Positions 8,693 through 16,316 of a DNA stretch of 64,000 bases are shown in pieces. The stretch lies in contig NZ_CP109273.1 of assembly GCF_045209745.1 (NCBI RefSeq), forward strand, positions 2,976,001-3,040,000, read 5' to 3'. The notes beneath the pieces were generated by a model. That model made no database searches. It was not told where the DNA came from and saw nothing but the letters and a program-made list of their open reading frames with translations. The position numbers and the translations under genes were made by a program. Within the stretch, counting starts at the first letter, position 1. Each line of letters begins with the position of its first letter. The stretch is from Micromonospora sp045209745 (GTDB taxonomy: Bacteria; Actinomycetota; Actinomycetes; Mycobacteriales; Micromonosporaceae).

Positions 8693-9511
8693 CTAACGAC
8701 CCTTCTGTCGGACGATGCGGTTGCCGGCGTCGAGGCACTGTTCGACGTACCGGTCGGCGGCCGGACGCAGGCGGGCCGCGTGCCGGTCGAAGAAACTGGC
8801 CGCAGCGGTGCCGGGCCAACGCTCGGGCAGCAGCGCCGGGGGCAGCTGCGGGTCCCGGAAGAGGAACGTACGCCACGCGTGCACGAGCCGGAACCGGGCC
8901 GCGTATGCCTCCTCGTCGCTGCTGCGCACGGTGACCGTGGCGAGCAGCGGACGCTGATCCGCGACGAACCGCTCGTAGGCCCGGCCGATCTCGGTGAGGT
9001 TCCACGCCCGCCGGACCACGCCCATCGCGCCGGCTGTGCCGGCGAAGTGTGAGGCGTTGAACCGCTCGAACCGGATGCCGGCCTCGGCGAGAAACAGGTC
9101 GACGTCCTCGCCGGGGCGGGTGGCGACCCAGGTCTGCTCGTCGAGCGTGCCGTAGCCGAGGAAGCTCAGGTTGGCGGCGAGCCGCTGCCGGTCCCGTCGG
9201 GAGCCCGGGGCCTCCAACACCAGCAGATCGAACCGGCCGTCCCAGGTGACTCGGCCGGTCCGGTAGATCCGGGCCGCTGCCTCGTCGAGTCGCCGGGCGG
9301 CTTTCGGTGTGATCGAATATCCCGGTCCGGAGACCAACCGGAGTGGTTCGAGCCAGCCCTGACGCACCATCCGGGACACGGCGGTGCGAACGGCTGGCGG
9401 TGCGATTCCCAGCGGCGCCAGTAGCTTGACCAGGGCGGCAACCGGTGCCCGGCCACCCCTCGGACGAAGGTGGTCGCCGTACAGGTCGAAGAGTGCCGAC
9501 CGTGCCTGCAT
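8693..9511 (-). CDS. paaX: PaaX-family transcriptional repressor
   Basis: 272 aa with the PaaX layout: N-terminal winged helix (SALFDLYGDHLRPRGGR, then AVRTAVSRMVRQGWLEP), central ferredoxin-like domain (WDGRFDLLVLEAP) and C-terminal domain with HAWRTFLFRDPQLPPALLPE. Known PaaX proteins repress phenylacetate genes and are released by phenylacetyl-CoA. It is first in the operon with the crotonase gene. A dyad upstream at 9519-9566 may be its own operator. Confidence 0.92.
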   Translation of the reverse strand: MQARSALFDLYGDHLRPRGGRAPVAALVKLLAPLGIAPPAVRTAVSRMVRQGWLEPLRLVSGPGYSITPKAARRLDEAAARIYRTGRVTWDGRFDLLVLEAPGSRRDRQRLAANLSFLGYGTLDEQTWVATRPGEDVDLFLAEAGIRFERFNASHFAGTAGAMGVVRRAWNLTEIGRAYERFVADQRPLLATVTVRSSDEEAYAARFRLVHAWRTFLFRDPQLPPALLPERWPGTAAASFFDRHAARLRPAADRYVEQCLDAGNRIVRQKGR

Positions 9512-9518
9512 GACCGCA

Positions 9519-9566
9519 CATTGTGACAGGCCTTCTCAAGATAAGCTAGATGCTGTTACATCAATG
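9519..9566. promoter_or_regulatory. candidate PaaX operator (interrupted dyad)
   Basis: CATTGTGACAG (9519-9529) and CTGTTACATCAATG (9553-9566) are imperfect inverted copies centred 30 nt upstream of the paaX start. Position and symmetry fit autoregulation; the sequence is not matched to a published site. Confidence 0.35.
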
Positions 9567-9702
9567 CTGCTCCGGTTTGGGTCCGGCGGTGTTTATCAGG
9601 GAAAATCGTTGGTCGACACCCCCGCGAGGAGTTGCGGGTGGTCGTGACGAAGTGGCTGTGGGGCAACCCACCGACCCTGGTGTAGGTCTGAGGGGAGACA
9701 AC

Positions 9703-9870
9703 ATGGCGGCGATGAAGCCGAGGACTGGCGACGGTCCGCTGGAAGTCACCAAGGAGGGTCGGGGCATCGTTATGCGGGTCCCGCTGGAGGGCGGTGGCCG
9801 GCTCGTCGTCGAGATGACCCCCGACGAGGCCAACGCACTCGGTGACGCGTTGAAGGCAGCGGCCGGCTGA
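9703..9870 (+). CDS. DUF3117 small protein
   Basis: 55 aa: begins MAAMKPRTGDGPLEVTKEGR and continues GIVMRVPLEGGGRLVVEMTP. It is a near-invariant actinobacterial protein (Rv1211 in M. tuberculosis), function unknown. Predicted as a compact beta-hairpin/helix with no membrane part. ATG with AGGGGAG five nt upstream. It is monocistronic: two hairpins follow directly. Its presence next to tagA and folP2 is part of the conserved mycobacterial-type neighbourhood. Confidence 0.9.
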   Translation: MAAMKPRTGDGPLEVTKEGRGIVMRVPLEGGGRLVVEMTPDEANALGDALKAAAG

Positions 9871-9882
9871 GTAAGGAGTGGT

Positions 9883-9950
9883 CCGGGCGGCTGACACCGC
9901 CCGGAGCGTTCATCGGGCCCTGAGCCACCGGAATCGTCGGTGGCTCAGGG
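9883..9950 (+). terminator. tandem hairpins after the DUF3117 gene
   Basis: CCGGGCGG/CCGCCCGG (9883-9904, 6-nt loop) is followed by a 13-bp perfect stem CCCTGAGCCACCG/CGGTGGCTCAGGG (9918-9950, 7-nt loop) and the bases TCTTCAT. This isolates the gene from pepA. Confidence 0.75.
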
Positions 9951-10017
9951 TCTTCATCGGTGCGGGCAGCCGGGCCCGGTCCCGCTCCGCGACGCTTTCC
10001 TGGAGGTGCGGTTCCGC

Positions 10018-11493
10018 GTGCTCGCTATCCGCCTGACCGCCGAGCCTGACCGGCTCGACGTCCTCGTCCTGCCTGTCCGTCCCGCCGATCAGGCAGCGGG
10101 AGGTGACACCTCGGCCGAGCCCATGTCGGCCGCCGTGGCGCTCCCGGACGGCACGGCCGACGAAGCCGCCGCGCTGGCGCCGGCGGCCCGACTGACCGGC
10201 CGAGCCGGCGAGATCCACACCCAGTTGCGCCCCGGGCGTACCCCCGGCCGGCTGCTGCTGCTCGGCATCGGTGCCGGCGACGAGACGGCCTGGCGGACGG
10301 CTGGCGCGGCACTGGCCCGCTCCGCCGCCGATGAGACGCATATCACCATCGCGCTGCCGGCCGATGTGACGTCGGCCGCAGTCCGTGGGTTGACCGAAGG
10401 GCTGCTGCTCGCCCCGTACCGGTTCCGGCTGGCCCAGGCCGGCGACCCACCAGCTCTGCGCAACGTCGATCTGCTGCTCGCGGACCCGACCGCGTACGAG
10501 GCCACCGTGGCCACGGCCCGGACCACCGCGGCGATGACCCATCTCGCCCGTGACCTGACCAACACCCCCTCGTCGGTGAAGACCCCGCAGTGGTTCGCCG
10601 ACCAGGTGGCCTCCGCCGCCGCCGACCTGCCGGACCTGCGGCTGCGGGTCCGTGGCCCGGCCGAGCTGGCCGCCGAGGGCTTCGGCGGGATCCTCGCCGT
10701 GGGCGGTGGCTCGGCCAGCGGCCCCCGGCTCGTCGAGCTGGACTGGCACCCGGCCGACGCGCGCACGCACGTGGTGCTGATCGGCAAGGGCATCACCTTC
10801 GACACCGGCGGCATCTCGATCAAGCCGGTGCCGGCGATGAAGCTGATGCGCAAGGACATGGCCGGCGGGGCCGCGGTCGCCGCCGCCACCCTCGGCGCCG
10901 CCGCGCTGCGCCTGCCGGTCCGGGTCACCACGTTGGTCCCGCTCGCCGAGAACATGGTCAGCGGCTCGGCGTTCCGCCCCGGCGACGTCGTCCGGCACTA
11001 CGGCGGCACGACCAGCGAGACGACCAACTCCGACGCTGAGGGCCGACTGGTCCTCGCCGACGCACTGGCGTACGCGGTGCAGCAGCTCACACCGGACCTG
11101 CTGCTCGACCTGGCCACCCTCACCGGCGCCAACGCCGTGGCGCTGGGCAAGCGCACCGCCGCCCTGTACAGCGAGAACGACCAGTTGGCCGCCGACGTGC
11201 AGGCCGCCGTCGAGGCGGCCGGCGAGTCGGCGTGGCGGATGCCGCTGCACAACGACTACGTCGAGTATCTGGGCAGCGAAATCGCCGACCTCTACAGCGC
11301 GCCGGCACGGGGCGCCGGCTCGGTGACGGCCGCGCTCTTCCTGCGCGAGTTCACCGGTGAACTACGGGACCGCTGGCTGCACCTGGACATGTCGGCCCCG
11401 TCCTGGGCGGACGGCGACCACGCCGAGGTCAGCCGCGGCGCCACCGGCTGGGGCGTCCGGTCGTTGCTGCGCTGGTTGGCCAGCGTCGACTAG
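10018..11493 (+). CDS. pepA: leucyl aminopeptidase (M17)
   Basis: 491 aa. The N-terminal macrodomain-like half is variable. The C-terminal catalytic domain has the first metal site KGITFDTGGISIKP (about residue 257), then KDMAGGAAV and the signature NSDAEGRLVLADAL (about 336). It releases N-terminal residues from peptides with two divalent metals. The GTG at 10018 was chosen because TGGAGGTG lies 10 nt upstream; an in-frame GTG at 10006 overlaps that Shine-Dalgarno. The length is typical. It converges with the O-methyltransferase gene. Confidence 0.93.
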   Translation: MLAIRLTAEPDRLDVLVLPVRPADQAAGGDTSAEPMSAAVALPDGTADEAAALAPAARLTGRAGEIHTQLRPGRTPGRLLLLGIGAGDETAWRTAGAALARSAADETHITIALPADVTSAAVRGLTEGLLLAPYRFRLAQAGDPPALRNVDLLLADPTAYEATVATARTTAAMTHLARDLTNTPSSVKTPQWFADQVASAAADLPDLRLRVRGPAELAAEGFGGILAVGGGSASGPRLVELDWHPADARTHVVLIGKGITFDTGGISIKPVPAMKLMRKDMAGGAAVAAATLGAAALRLPVRVTTLVPLAENMVSGSAFRPGDVVRHYGGTTSETTNSDAEGRLVLADALAYAVQQLTPDLLLDLATLTGANAVALGKRTAALYSENDQLAADVQAAVEAAGESAWRMPLHNDYVEYLGSEIADLYSAPARGAGSVTAALFLREFTGELRDRWLHLDMSAPSWADGDHAEVSRGATGWGVRSLLRWLASVD

Positions 11494-11550
11494 CACCGGT
11501 GTCGGAGCCATCGGCCGGTCCGGGGTTTTGACGCAGGCCCTGAGCGAGGG

Positions 11551-12246
11551 TCAGCACTTCACCGCGGCGAGCACCCCGTGCCCGACCGGAAGCAGCGCGG
11601 GGATCCAGTGCTCCGACTCCCGGACCGCCTTGATCGTCTCGCGGACCGTCACCGTCTCCGCGTCCCGGGCGGCCGGGTCGCCGATCCGGCCGCCGGCCAG
11701 CATGCCGTTGAGCGCGAGCACGCCCCCCGGACGCAACAGCCGCAGTGCCGCCTCCACGCAGGCATGGAAGCCGGTCGCCTCCGCGTCCACGAACACCAGG
11801 TCGTACGCACCGTCGGCGAGCCGGGGCAGCACGTCGAGGGCGCGACCGGTGATGATCCGCGTGCGACCGGCCGCGAAGCCCGCCTCGGCGAAGATCCGCC
11901 GCGCGATCCGCTGGTGCTCCACCTCCACGTCGATGGTGGTGAGTACGCCGTCGGCGCGCATGCCGCGCAGCAACCAGACCCCGCTCACGCCGGTCCCGGT
12001 GCCGATCTCCACCACCGCGCGGGCGTTTCCGGCCGCGGCCAGCAGCCGCAGGGCCGCTCCCGCACCGGGGGTGACCGCGTCGAGGCCCACCTCATGGGCC
12101 AGGCTGCGGGCGGTGCGCAGCACGAGATCCTCGGTGACGTACGACTCGGCGAACTGCTGAGCCTGGGCCGTCGAACTGTCGGAACCGGCGACCGTGGCGA
12201 TGGGGCACCTCCGGGGGCGGTGCGTGGTGCGGGGGCGGGTTGGCAC
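11551..12246 (-). CDS. SAM-dependent O-methyltransferase (Rv1220c-like)
   Basis: 231 aa as given. Rossmann fold of the caffeoyl-CoA/catechol O-methyltransferase class: VVEIGTGTGVSGVWLL (SAM binding), TTIDVEVEH (acidic residue for SAM ribose), YDLVFVDAEATGF (metal-ligand region) and RPGGVLALNGMLAGGR. The start is uncertain. The GTG at 12246 has no Shine-Dalgarno, and a TACGCT -10 at 12251-12256 would place the transcript start inside it. An ideal GGAGG stands 6 nt before an in-frame ATC at 12201, giving 216 aa. I kept the first canonical start codon. The substrate is unknown. Confidence 0.85.
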   Translation of the reverse strand: MPTRPRTTHRPRRCPIATVAGSDSSTAQAQQFAESYVTEDLVLRTARSLAHEVGLDAVTPGAGAALRLLAAAGNARAVVEIGTGTGVSGVWLLRGMRADGVLTTIDVEVEHQRIARRIFAEAGFAAGRTRIITGRALDVLPRLADGAYDLVFVDAEATGFHACVEAALRLLRPGGVLALNGMLAGGRIGDPAARDAETVTVRETIKAVRESEHWIPALLPVGHGVLAAVKC

Positions 12247-12256
12247 TGTGAGCGTA
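12201..12256 (-). promoter_or_regulatory. promoter and Shine-Dalgarno favouring an ATC start
   Basis: Read on the minus strand: TACGCT (12256-12251), expected transcript start near 12244, GGAGGTG, then CCCC and ATC at 12201 in frame with the methyltransferase. The geometry fits initiation at a non-canonical ATC codon better than at the upstream GTG. Confidence 0.35.
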
Positions 12257-12435
12257 GAGGCGACCGTCGGAGGGCGCAGCCGCGCCTCCGTCCATCGCGA
12301 TCACCGGGGGCAACCGCTGACTCCACCGCGCGCATCCGTGCAATCCTGGAAGCGGCATCCCGTCAGCCTCGACCGCGCCGATCCGTGGCCGGGTGGCGCG
12401 GCGCGGGATCCGGGGACGGACTGGGAGGCACCGAC

Positions 12436-13860
12436 GTGACCGACGGCTGGGAATGGCGCCGGGGCGGTGAGACTCCGGCTCCGGCGCGACCGCCCGGGGC
12501 AGAGGCCCCGCCGGCAGGGCCGCCGACCATGCCGGCGAGCGGCAGCGCGCCCACGGCCGGGTCGCCGGCAACCGGGCCAGCGCCCGGGGTGGGTGTGCCG
12601 TACGCCGGGCCGCCGGCAATCTGGCCGGCGCCGACCGCGAGCGGGTCCGGTGCGGCCGGTGCCTCGCCCTGGTGGTCCGACGCGCTCCGCGATCCGTGGC
12701 GTGACCCGGCGGCACCGGTCGCCGTGGTGGTGCCCGGGGTGGTGGCTGCCGGCACCGAGCCCGAGCCGGTCACCGACCCGGACGCCCCGGGTCGACCAAC
12801 GTTGCGCCATCTGCTGCTCATCCCGGTGCTCACCGCGCTGCTGGCCGGCACCCTCGGCGGTGCGCTGGGCTACGCGTTCGCGGTGCGCGGCGGTGCCGGC
12901 GGGACGGTGCTCGGCGCGGAGGCCGCGGAGCCACCGCTGCTGGCCCAGCGCAAACCGGAGTCGCTGGCCGGAATCGCCGAGCGTGTCCTGCCCAGCGTGG
13001 TCACCGTCCGGGTGAGCAGCCTCGGTGGGACCAGCGAGGGCTCCGGCTTCATCGCCAGCGCGGAGGGCCACGTGATCACCAACGACCACGTGGTGGCCGG
13101 CGGCAGCGGCAAGGCGTCGGTGGTCTTCAACGACGGCACCTCCGCGTCGGCGACCGTGGTCGGTCAGGACCCGGAGTCGGACATCGCGGTGATCAAGGTG
13201 AACCGGACCGGGCTGCGGCCGGCGGAGTTCGGCGACTCCGACGCGTTGGCCGTCGGCGATCCGGTGCTCGCCATCGGTTCACCGCTCTCGCTGGCCAACA
13301 CGGTCACCGCCGGCATCGTGAGTGCCCTGGATCGGACGATGCAGGCCGGCGAGCCGGGCGGCCCGGTGCGCTACTACGCGGCCATCCAGACCGACGCGGC
13401 GGTCAACCACGGCAACTCGGGCGGCCCGCTGGTCGATGGCGCCGGGCGGGTGGTCGGCGTCAACTCCACGATCAAGTCGTTGGTGGGTGAGGGGCAGGAG
13501 GCCGGCAACATCGGGCTTGCCTTCGCCATCCCGATCAACCAGGCCAAGCGGGTGACCCAGGACATCATCGGCACCGGCAAGGCCCGGCGTACGGTGATCG
13601 GCGCCCAGGTCGGCGGCCCTGGCGCGGGAGCCAGCGGCGGCGTACGGCTGGCCGCCGTGGAGCCGTCCGGGCCGGCGGCTGGCGCCGGGTTGAAGGTCGG
13701 CGACGTGATCCTGAAGCTCAACGGTCGGCCGATGACCGAGCCGACGGACCTGATCGCCCTGGTCCGCAAGTTCGCTCCAGGTTCGGTGGTGACCGTCGAG
13801 TTCCGGCGGGGTGCCGCCCGGCAGAACACCTCGGTCACTCTCGCCGCGGATGCCAAGTGA
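12436..13860 (+). CDS. htrA: HtrA-like trypsin-type serine protease with PDZ domain
   Basis: 474 aa. A cytoplasmic Pro/Ala-rich segment (1-120) and a single membrane helix (about 125-150) precede an extracytoplasmic S1C protease domain with His218 (TNDHVV), Asp249 (ESDIAV) and Ser328 (GNSGGPL). A C-terminal PDZ domain follows from about residue 390 (VEPSGPAAGAGLKVGDVILKL). It would degrade or refold damaged exported proteins. GTG with GGGAGG upstream. tatB follows 75 nt downstream. In mycobacteria this gene follows sigE-rseA; here those two genes are absent and only 189 nt separate it from the methyltransferase. Confidence 0.93.
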   Translation: MTDGWEWRRGGETPAPARPPGAEAPPAGPPTMPASGSAPTAGSPATGPAPGVGVPYAGPPAIWPAPTASGSGAAGASPWWSDALRDPWRDPAAPVAVVVPGVVAAGTEPEPVTDPDAPGRPTLRHLLLIPVLTALLAGTLGGALGYAFAVRGGAGGTVLGAEAAEPPLLAQRKPESLAGIAERVLPSVVTVRVSSLGGTSEGSGFIASAEGHVITNDHVVAGGSGKASVVFNDGTSASATVVGQDPESDIAVIKVNRTGLRPAEFGDSDALAVGDPVLAIGSPLSLANTVTAGIVSALDRTMQAGEPGGPVRYYAAIQTDAAVNHGNSGGPLVDGAGRVVGVNSTIKSLVGEGQEAGNIGLAFAIPINQAKRVTQDIIGTGKARRTVIGAQVGGPGAGASGGVRLAAVEPSGPAAGAGLKVGDVILKLNGRPMTEPTDLIALVRKFAPGSVVTVEFRRGAARQNTSVTLAADAK

Positions 13861-13935
13861 ACAGCGGTCACCCCCTGCCCAAAGGTCGTTCGACGTGCGT
13901 AGTCTTGCTGCTGAAGCCGGAGGGAGGCCCGCGGG

Positions 13936-14358
13936 ATGTTCGAGAACCTGAACGTGTGGGAGGTCGGTGCGCTGCTGCTCCTGGCGCTGTTGATCTTCGG
14001 TGACCGGCTGCCCGCAGTGATCACCGACGGTTTGCGGATGGTGCGCAATCTGCGCAACATGGCCCGCAACGCCACCGGCGACCTGAGCCGTGAGTTGGGC
14101 ACCGACATCCAGCTGGAAGATCTGCACCCGAAGGCGTTCATCCGCAAGCACCTCCTCAGCGAGGAGGACGAGGCGGCGATCCGTAAGCCGCTGCAGGGTG
14201 TCTACGACAACCTGCGCGCGGACGTCGGTGGCGTGCACAACGAGCTGAAGGACGTGGCCGCCGCCGCCGACATCAGGTCGAATGGCAGCCGTTCCGGCAC
14301 CGCCACCGGTGCCCCGTCGGCGCCGGCCCCCCGGGCCAGCTACGACGACGCCACCTGA
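13936..14358 (+). CDS. tatB: Sec-independent protein translocase subunit TatB
   Basis: 140 aa: N-terminal membrane helix (WEVGALLLLALLIFGDRLP, residues 8-26) with the TatA/B-type LIFG-P hinge. A long amphipathic helix (residues about 30-60, RMVRNLRNMARNATGDLSREL) and a charged tail follow. TatB is the receptor with TatC for twin-arginine substrates; tatA and tatC are not in the window, as in mycobacteria. Shine-Dalgarno GGAGGGAGG lies 9 nt before the ATG. It is adjacent to htrA and probably in the same transcript. Confidence 0.92.
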   Translation: MFENLNVWEVGALLLLALLIFGDRLPAVITDGLRMVRNLRNMARNATGDLSRELGTDIQLEDLHPKAFIRKHLLSEEDEAAIRKPLQGVYDNLRADVGGVHNELKDVAAAADIRSNGSRSGTATGAPSAPAPRASYDDAT

Positions 14359-14421
14359 GCGGCCGCACCCGCCCACGCGGCGGCCGGACGCTAGCTCATG
14401 GTCGCCCCAGGAAGGCCGCTC

Positions 14422-15570
14422 TCAGCGCCCGGCGGGCTTGAGGCCGAGCGGCTTGCCGAGCAGCGACTCACGGCGCAGCGCGAGCCGGTCGGCGATCGCG
14501 CCGAGCGCCTGCGCCGCCGGGGACGCCGGCTCGGCCAGCACGATGGGGTTGCCGGCGTCGCCAGCCTCGCGGACCCGGGTGTCCAGGGGGATCTGCCCGA
14601 GCAGCGGCACCTGCGCGCCGATGGTCCGGCTCAGCGACTCGGCCACCGCCGTGCCGCCGCCAGCGCCGAAGATCTCCATCCGGGAGCCGTCCGGCAGCTC
14701 CAACCAGGACATGTTCTCGATGACGCCGACCACCCGCTGGTGGGTCTGTAGGGCAATCGCGCCGGCCCGCTCCGCGACCTCGGCGGCGGCGGTCTGTGGG
14801 GTGGTGACGATCAGGATCTCCGAGTTGGGCAGCAGTTGGGCCAGCGAGATGGCCACGTCGCCCGTGCCCGGGGGCAGGTCGAGCAGGAGCACGTCCAGGT
14901 CGCCCCAGTAGACGTCGGCCAGGAACTGTTGCAACGCCCGGTGCAGCATCGGGCCGCGCCACACGACGGCGGCGTTCCCGTCGGTGAACATGCCGATGGA
15001 GATCACCTTCACGCCGTGCGACTGCGGCGGCATGATCATGTCCTCGACGCGGGTGGGCCGGCCGTCAGCGCCGAGCATCCGGGGCACCGAGTGGCCGTAG
15101 ATGTCCGCGTCGACCACGCCGACGGAGAGCCCGCGAGCGGCGAGCGCCGCCGCCAGGTTGACCGTCACGCTGGACTTGCCGACGCCACCCTTGCCGCTGG
15201 CCACCGCGTACACCCGGGTGCGCGAGCCGGGCTGGGCGAACGGGATGACGGGCTCCTCGGTGGCACCCCCGCCGCGTAGCTGCGACTGCAACGACTGCCG
15301 CTGCTCGGGGCTCATCACACCAAAGTCGATCTCCACGCCGGTAACCCCGGGCACGGCGGCGACCGCAGCGGTGATGTCCGTACGCAGCTTGTCCTTCAGC
15401 GGGCAGCCGGCGACGGTGAGCAGCAACTCGACCCGTACGACACCGCTGGCACCGATCGTGGCGGAGCGGACCATGCCCAGCTCGGTGATGGGCCGGCGGA
15501 TCTCCGGGTCGTTGACGGTGGCCAGGGCGGCCTGGATCGCGTCCTCGACGGTGCTCACGGGTGCTGACAT
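14422..15570 (-). CDS. mrp: Mrp/ApbC-family iron-sulfur cluster carrier ATPase
   Basis: 382 aa. N-terminal MIP18/DUF59 domain (residues 1-100) is followed by a deviant Walker A P-loop (SGKGGVGKSSVTVNLA), DADIYGHSVPRMLG switch and LDLPPGTGD. The family hydrolyses ATP while holding a labile Fe-S cluster for transfer to apoproteins. I see no CxxC in the usual C-terminal place, a common trait of actinobacterial forms. A TAGCAT -10 seven nt before the ATG and no Shine-Dalgarno point to a leaderless transcript. It is downstream of the DUF1003 and CBS genes on the same strand. Confidence 0.9.
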   Translation of the reverse strand: MSAPVSTVEDAIQAALATVNDPEIRRPITELGMVRSATIGASGVVRVELLLTVAGCPLKDKLRTDITAAVAAVPGVTGVEIDFGVMSPEQRQSLQSQLRGGGATEEPVIPFAQPGSRTRVYAVASGKGGVGKSSVTVNLAAALAARGLSVGVVDADIYGHSVPRMLGADGRPTRVEDMIMPPQSHGVKVISIGMFTDGNAAVVWRGPMLHRALQQFLADVYWGDLDVLLLDLPPGTGDVAISLAQLLPNSEILIVTTPQTAAAEVAERAGAIALQTHQRVVGVIENMSWLELPDGSRMEIFGAGGGTAVAESLSRTIGAQVPLLGQIPLDTRVREAGDAGNPIVLAEPASPAAQALGAIADRLALRRESLLGKPLGLKPAGR

Positions 15571-15577
15571 GCCCGCA

Positions 15578-15583
15578 ATGCTA
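15578..15583 (-). promoter_or_regulatory. -10 box (TAGCAT) for leaderless mrp
   Basis: Seven nt before the ATG at 15570; no Shine-Dalgarno. Confidence 0.45.
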
Positions 15584-15656
15584 CGTCGCGGGGCATCCGC
15601 TGCCGCTGCTGGCCGGGGCGGTGTGAGCCAATCGATGGTCCGCCTTGGCCCGCTGG

Positions 15657-16316
15657 TCAGCCGTCCGCACGGCGAGGTCCGGTGGCGCCCGGGCGGGCGT
15701 CTCGGGTGAAGTCGCCGTCCAGGTCGTCCCGTGGCTCGTCCAGGCCAACACCGTCGGTGGGCCGCTGGCCACGCCTTTCCTGCCGGCTGTCCTTGTCCTG
15801 CTGGCGGCGCTCCAACCGCTGACGACGCTGCCCCGCCTCGTCCAGTTCCTCGGCCAGCCGGGCCAGCTCGGAGCGGAGGAAGTCGCGGGTGGCCACCTCA
15901 CCCAATGCGATCCGCAGTGCCGCGATCTCCCGCGCCAGGTACTCGGTGTCCGCCTTCTGCGCGGTGGCTCGCCGCCGGTCCTCCTCCAGCGAAACCCGAT
16001 CCCGGTCGGACTGCCGGTTCTGCGCCAGCAGGATCAACGGCGCCGCGTAGCTGGCCTGCAACGACAGCACCAAAGTGAGGAACGTGAAGGTGTACGGGTC
16101 GAACTGCAGGTCGGCCGGGGCCAACGTGTTCCAGACGAACCAGATCGCGATCACCACCGTCATGACGACGATGAAGTTCGCGGTGCCCATGCCCCGGGCG
16201 ATGCCCTCCGACCACCGGCCGAACGCCTCCGCGTCGAACCGGGGCAGCTTGATGCCCCGGGGCTCGCGTGGCTGGTCGAGCCGTTCCGCCCGCCGCTGGT
16301 CAGCCATCGGCGCCAT
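15657..16316 (-). CDS. DUF1003 membrane protein
   Basis: 219 aa. Two membrane helices (TANFIVVMTVVIAIWFVWN and FTFLTLVLSLQASYAAPLIL) are followed by the DUF1003 signature QNRQSDRDR, a coiled coil (EDRRRATAQKADTEYLAREI) and a disordered charged tail. Function unknown; family members are sometimes called cyclic-nucleotide-related without proof. It overlaps the upstream CBS gene by 17 bases. GAGGGG four nt before the ATG at 16316 supports that start over the ATG at 16307. Confidence 0.85.
   Translation of the reverse strand: MAPMADQRRAERLDQPREPRGIKLPRFDAEAFGRWSEGIARGMGTANFIVVMTVVIAIWFVWNTLAPADLQFDPYTFTFLTLVLSLQASYAAPLILLAQNRQSDRDRVSLEEDRRRATAQKADTEYLAREIAALRIALGEVATRDFLRSELARLAEELDEAGQRRQRLERRQQDKDSRQERRGQRPTDGVGLDEPRDDLDGDFTRDARPGATGPRRADG

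Noticed and set aside
9910..11250. 446-aa open frame antisense to pepA
   Set aside because: High-GC shadow frame; Arg/Gly/Gln-rich, no family features, while pepA on the other strand has all M17 motifs.
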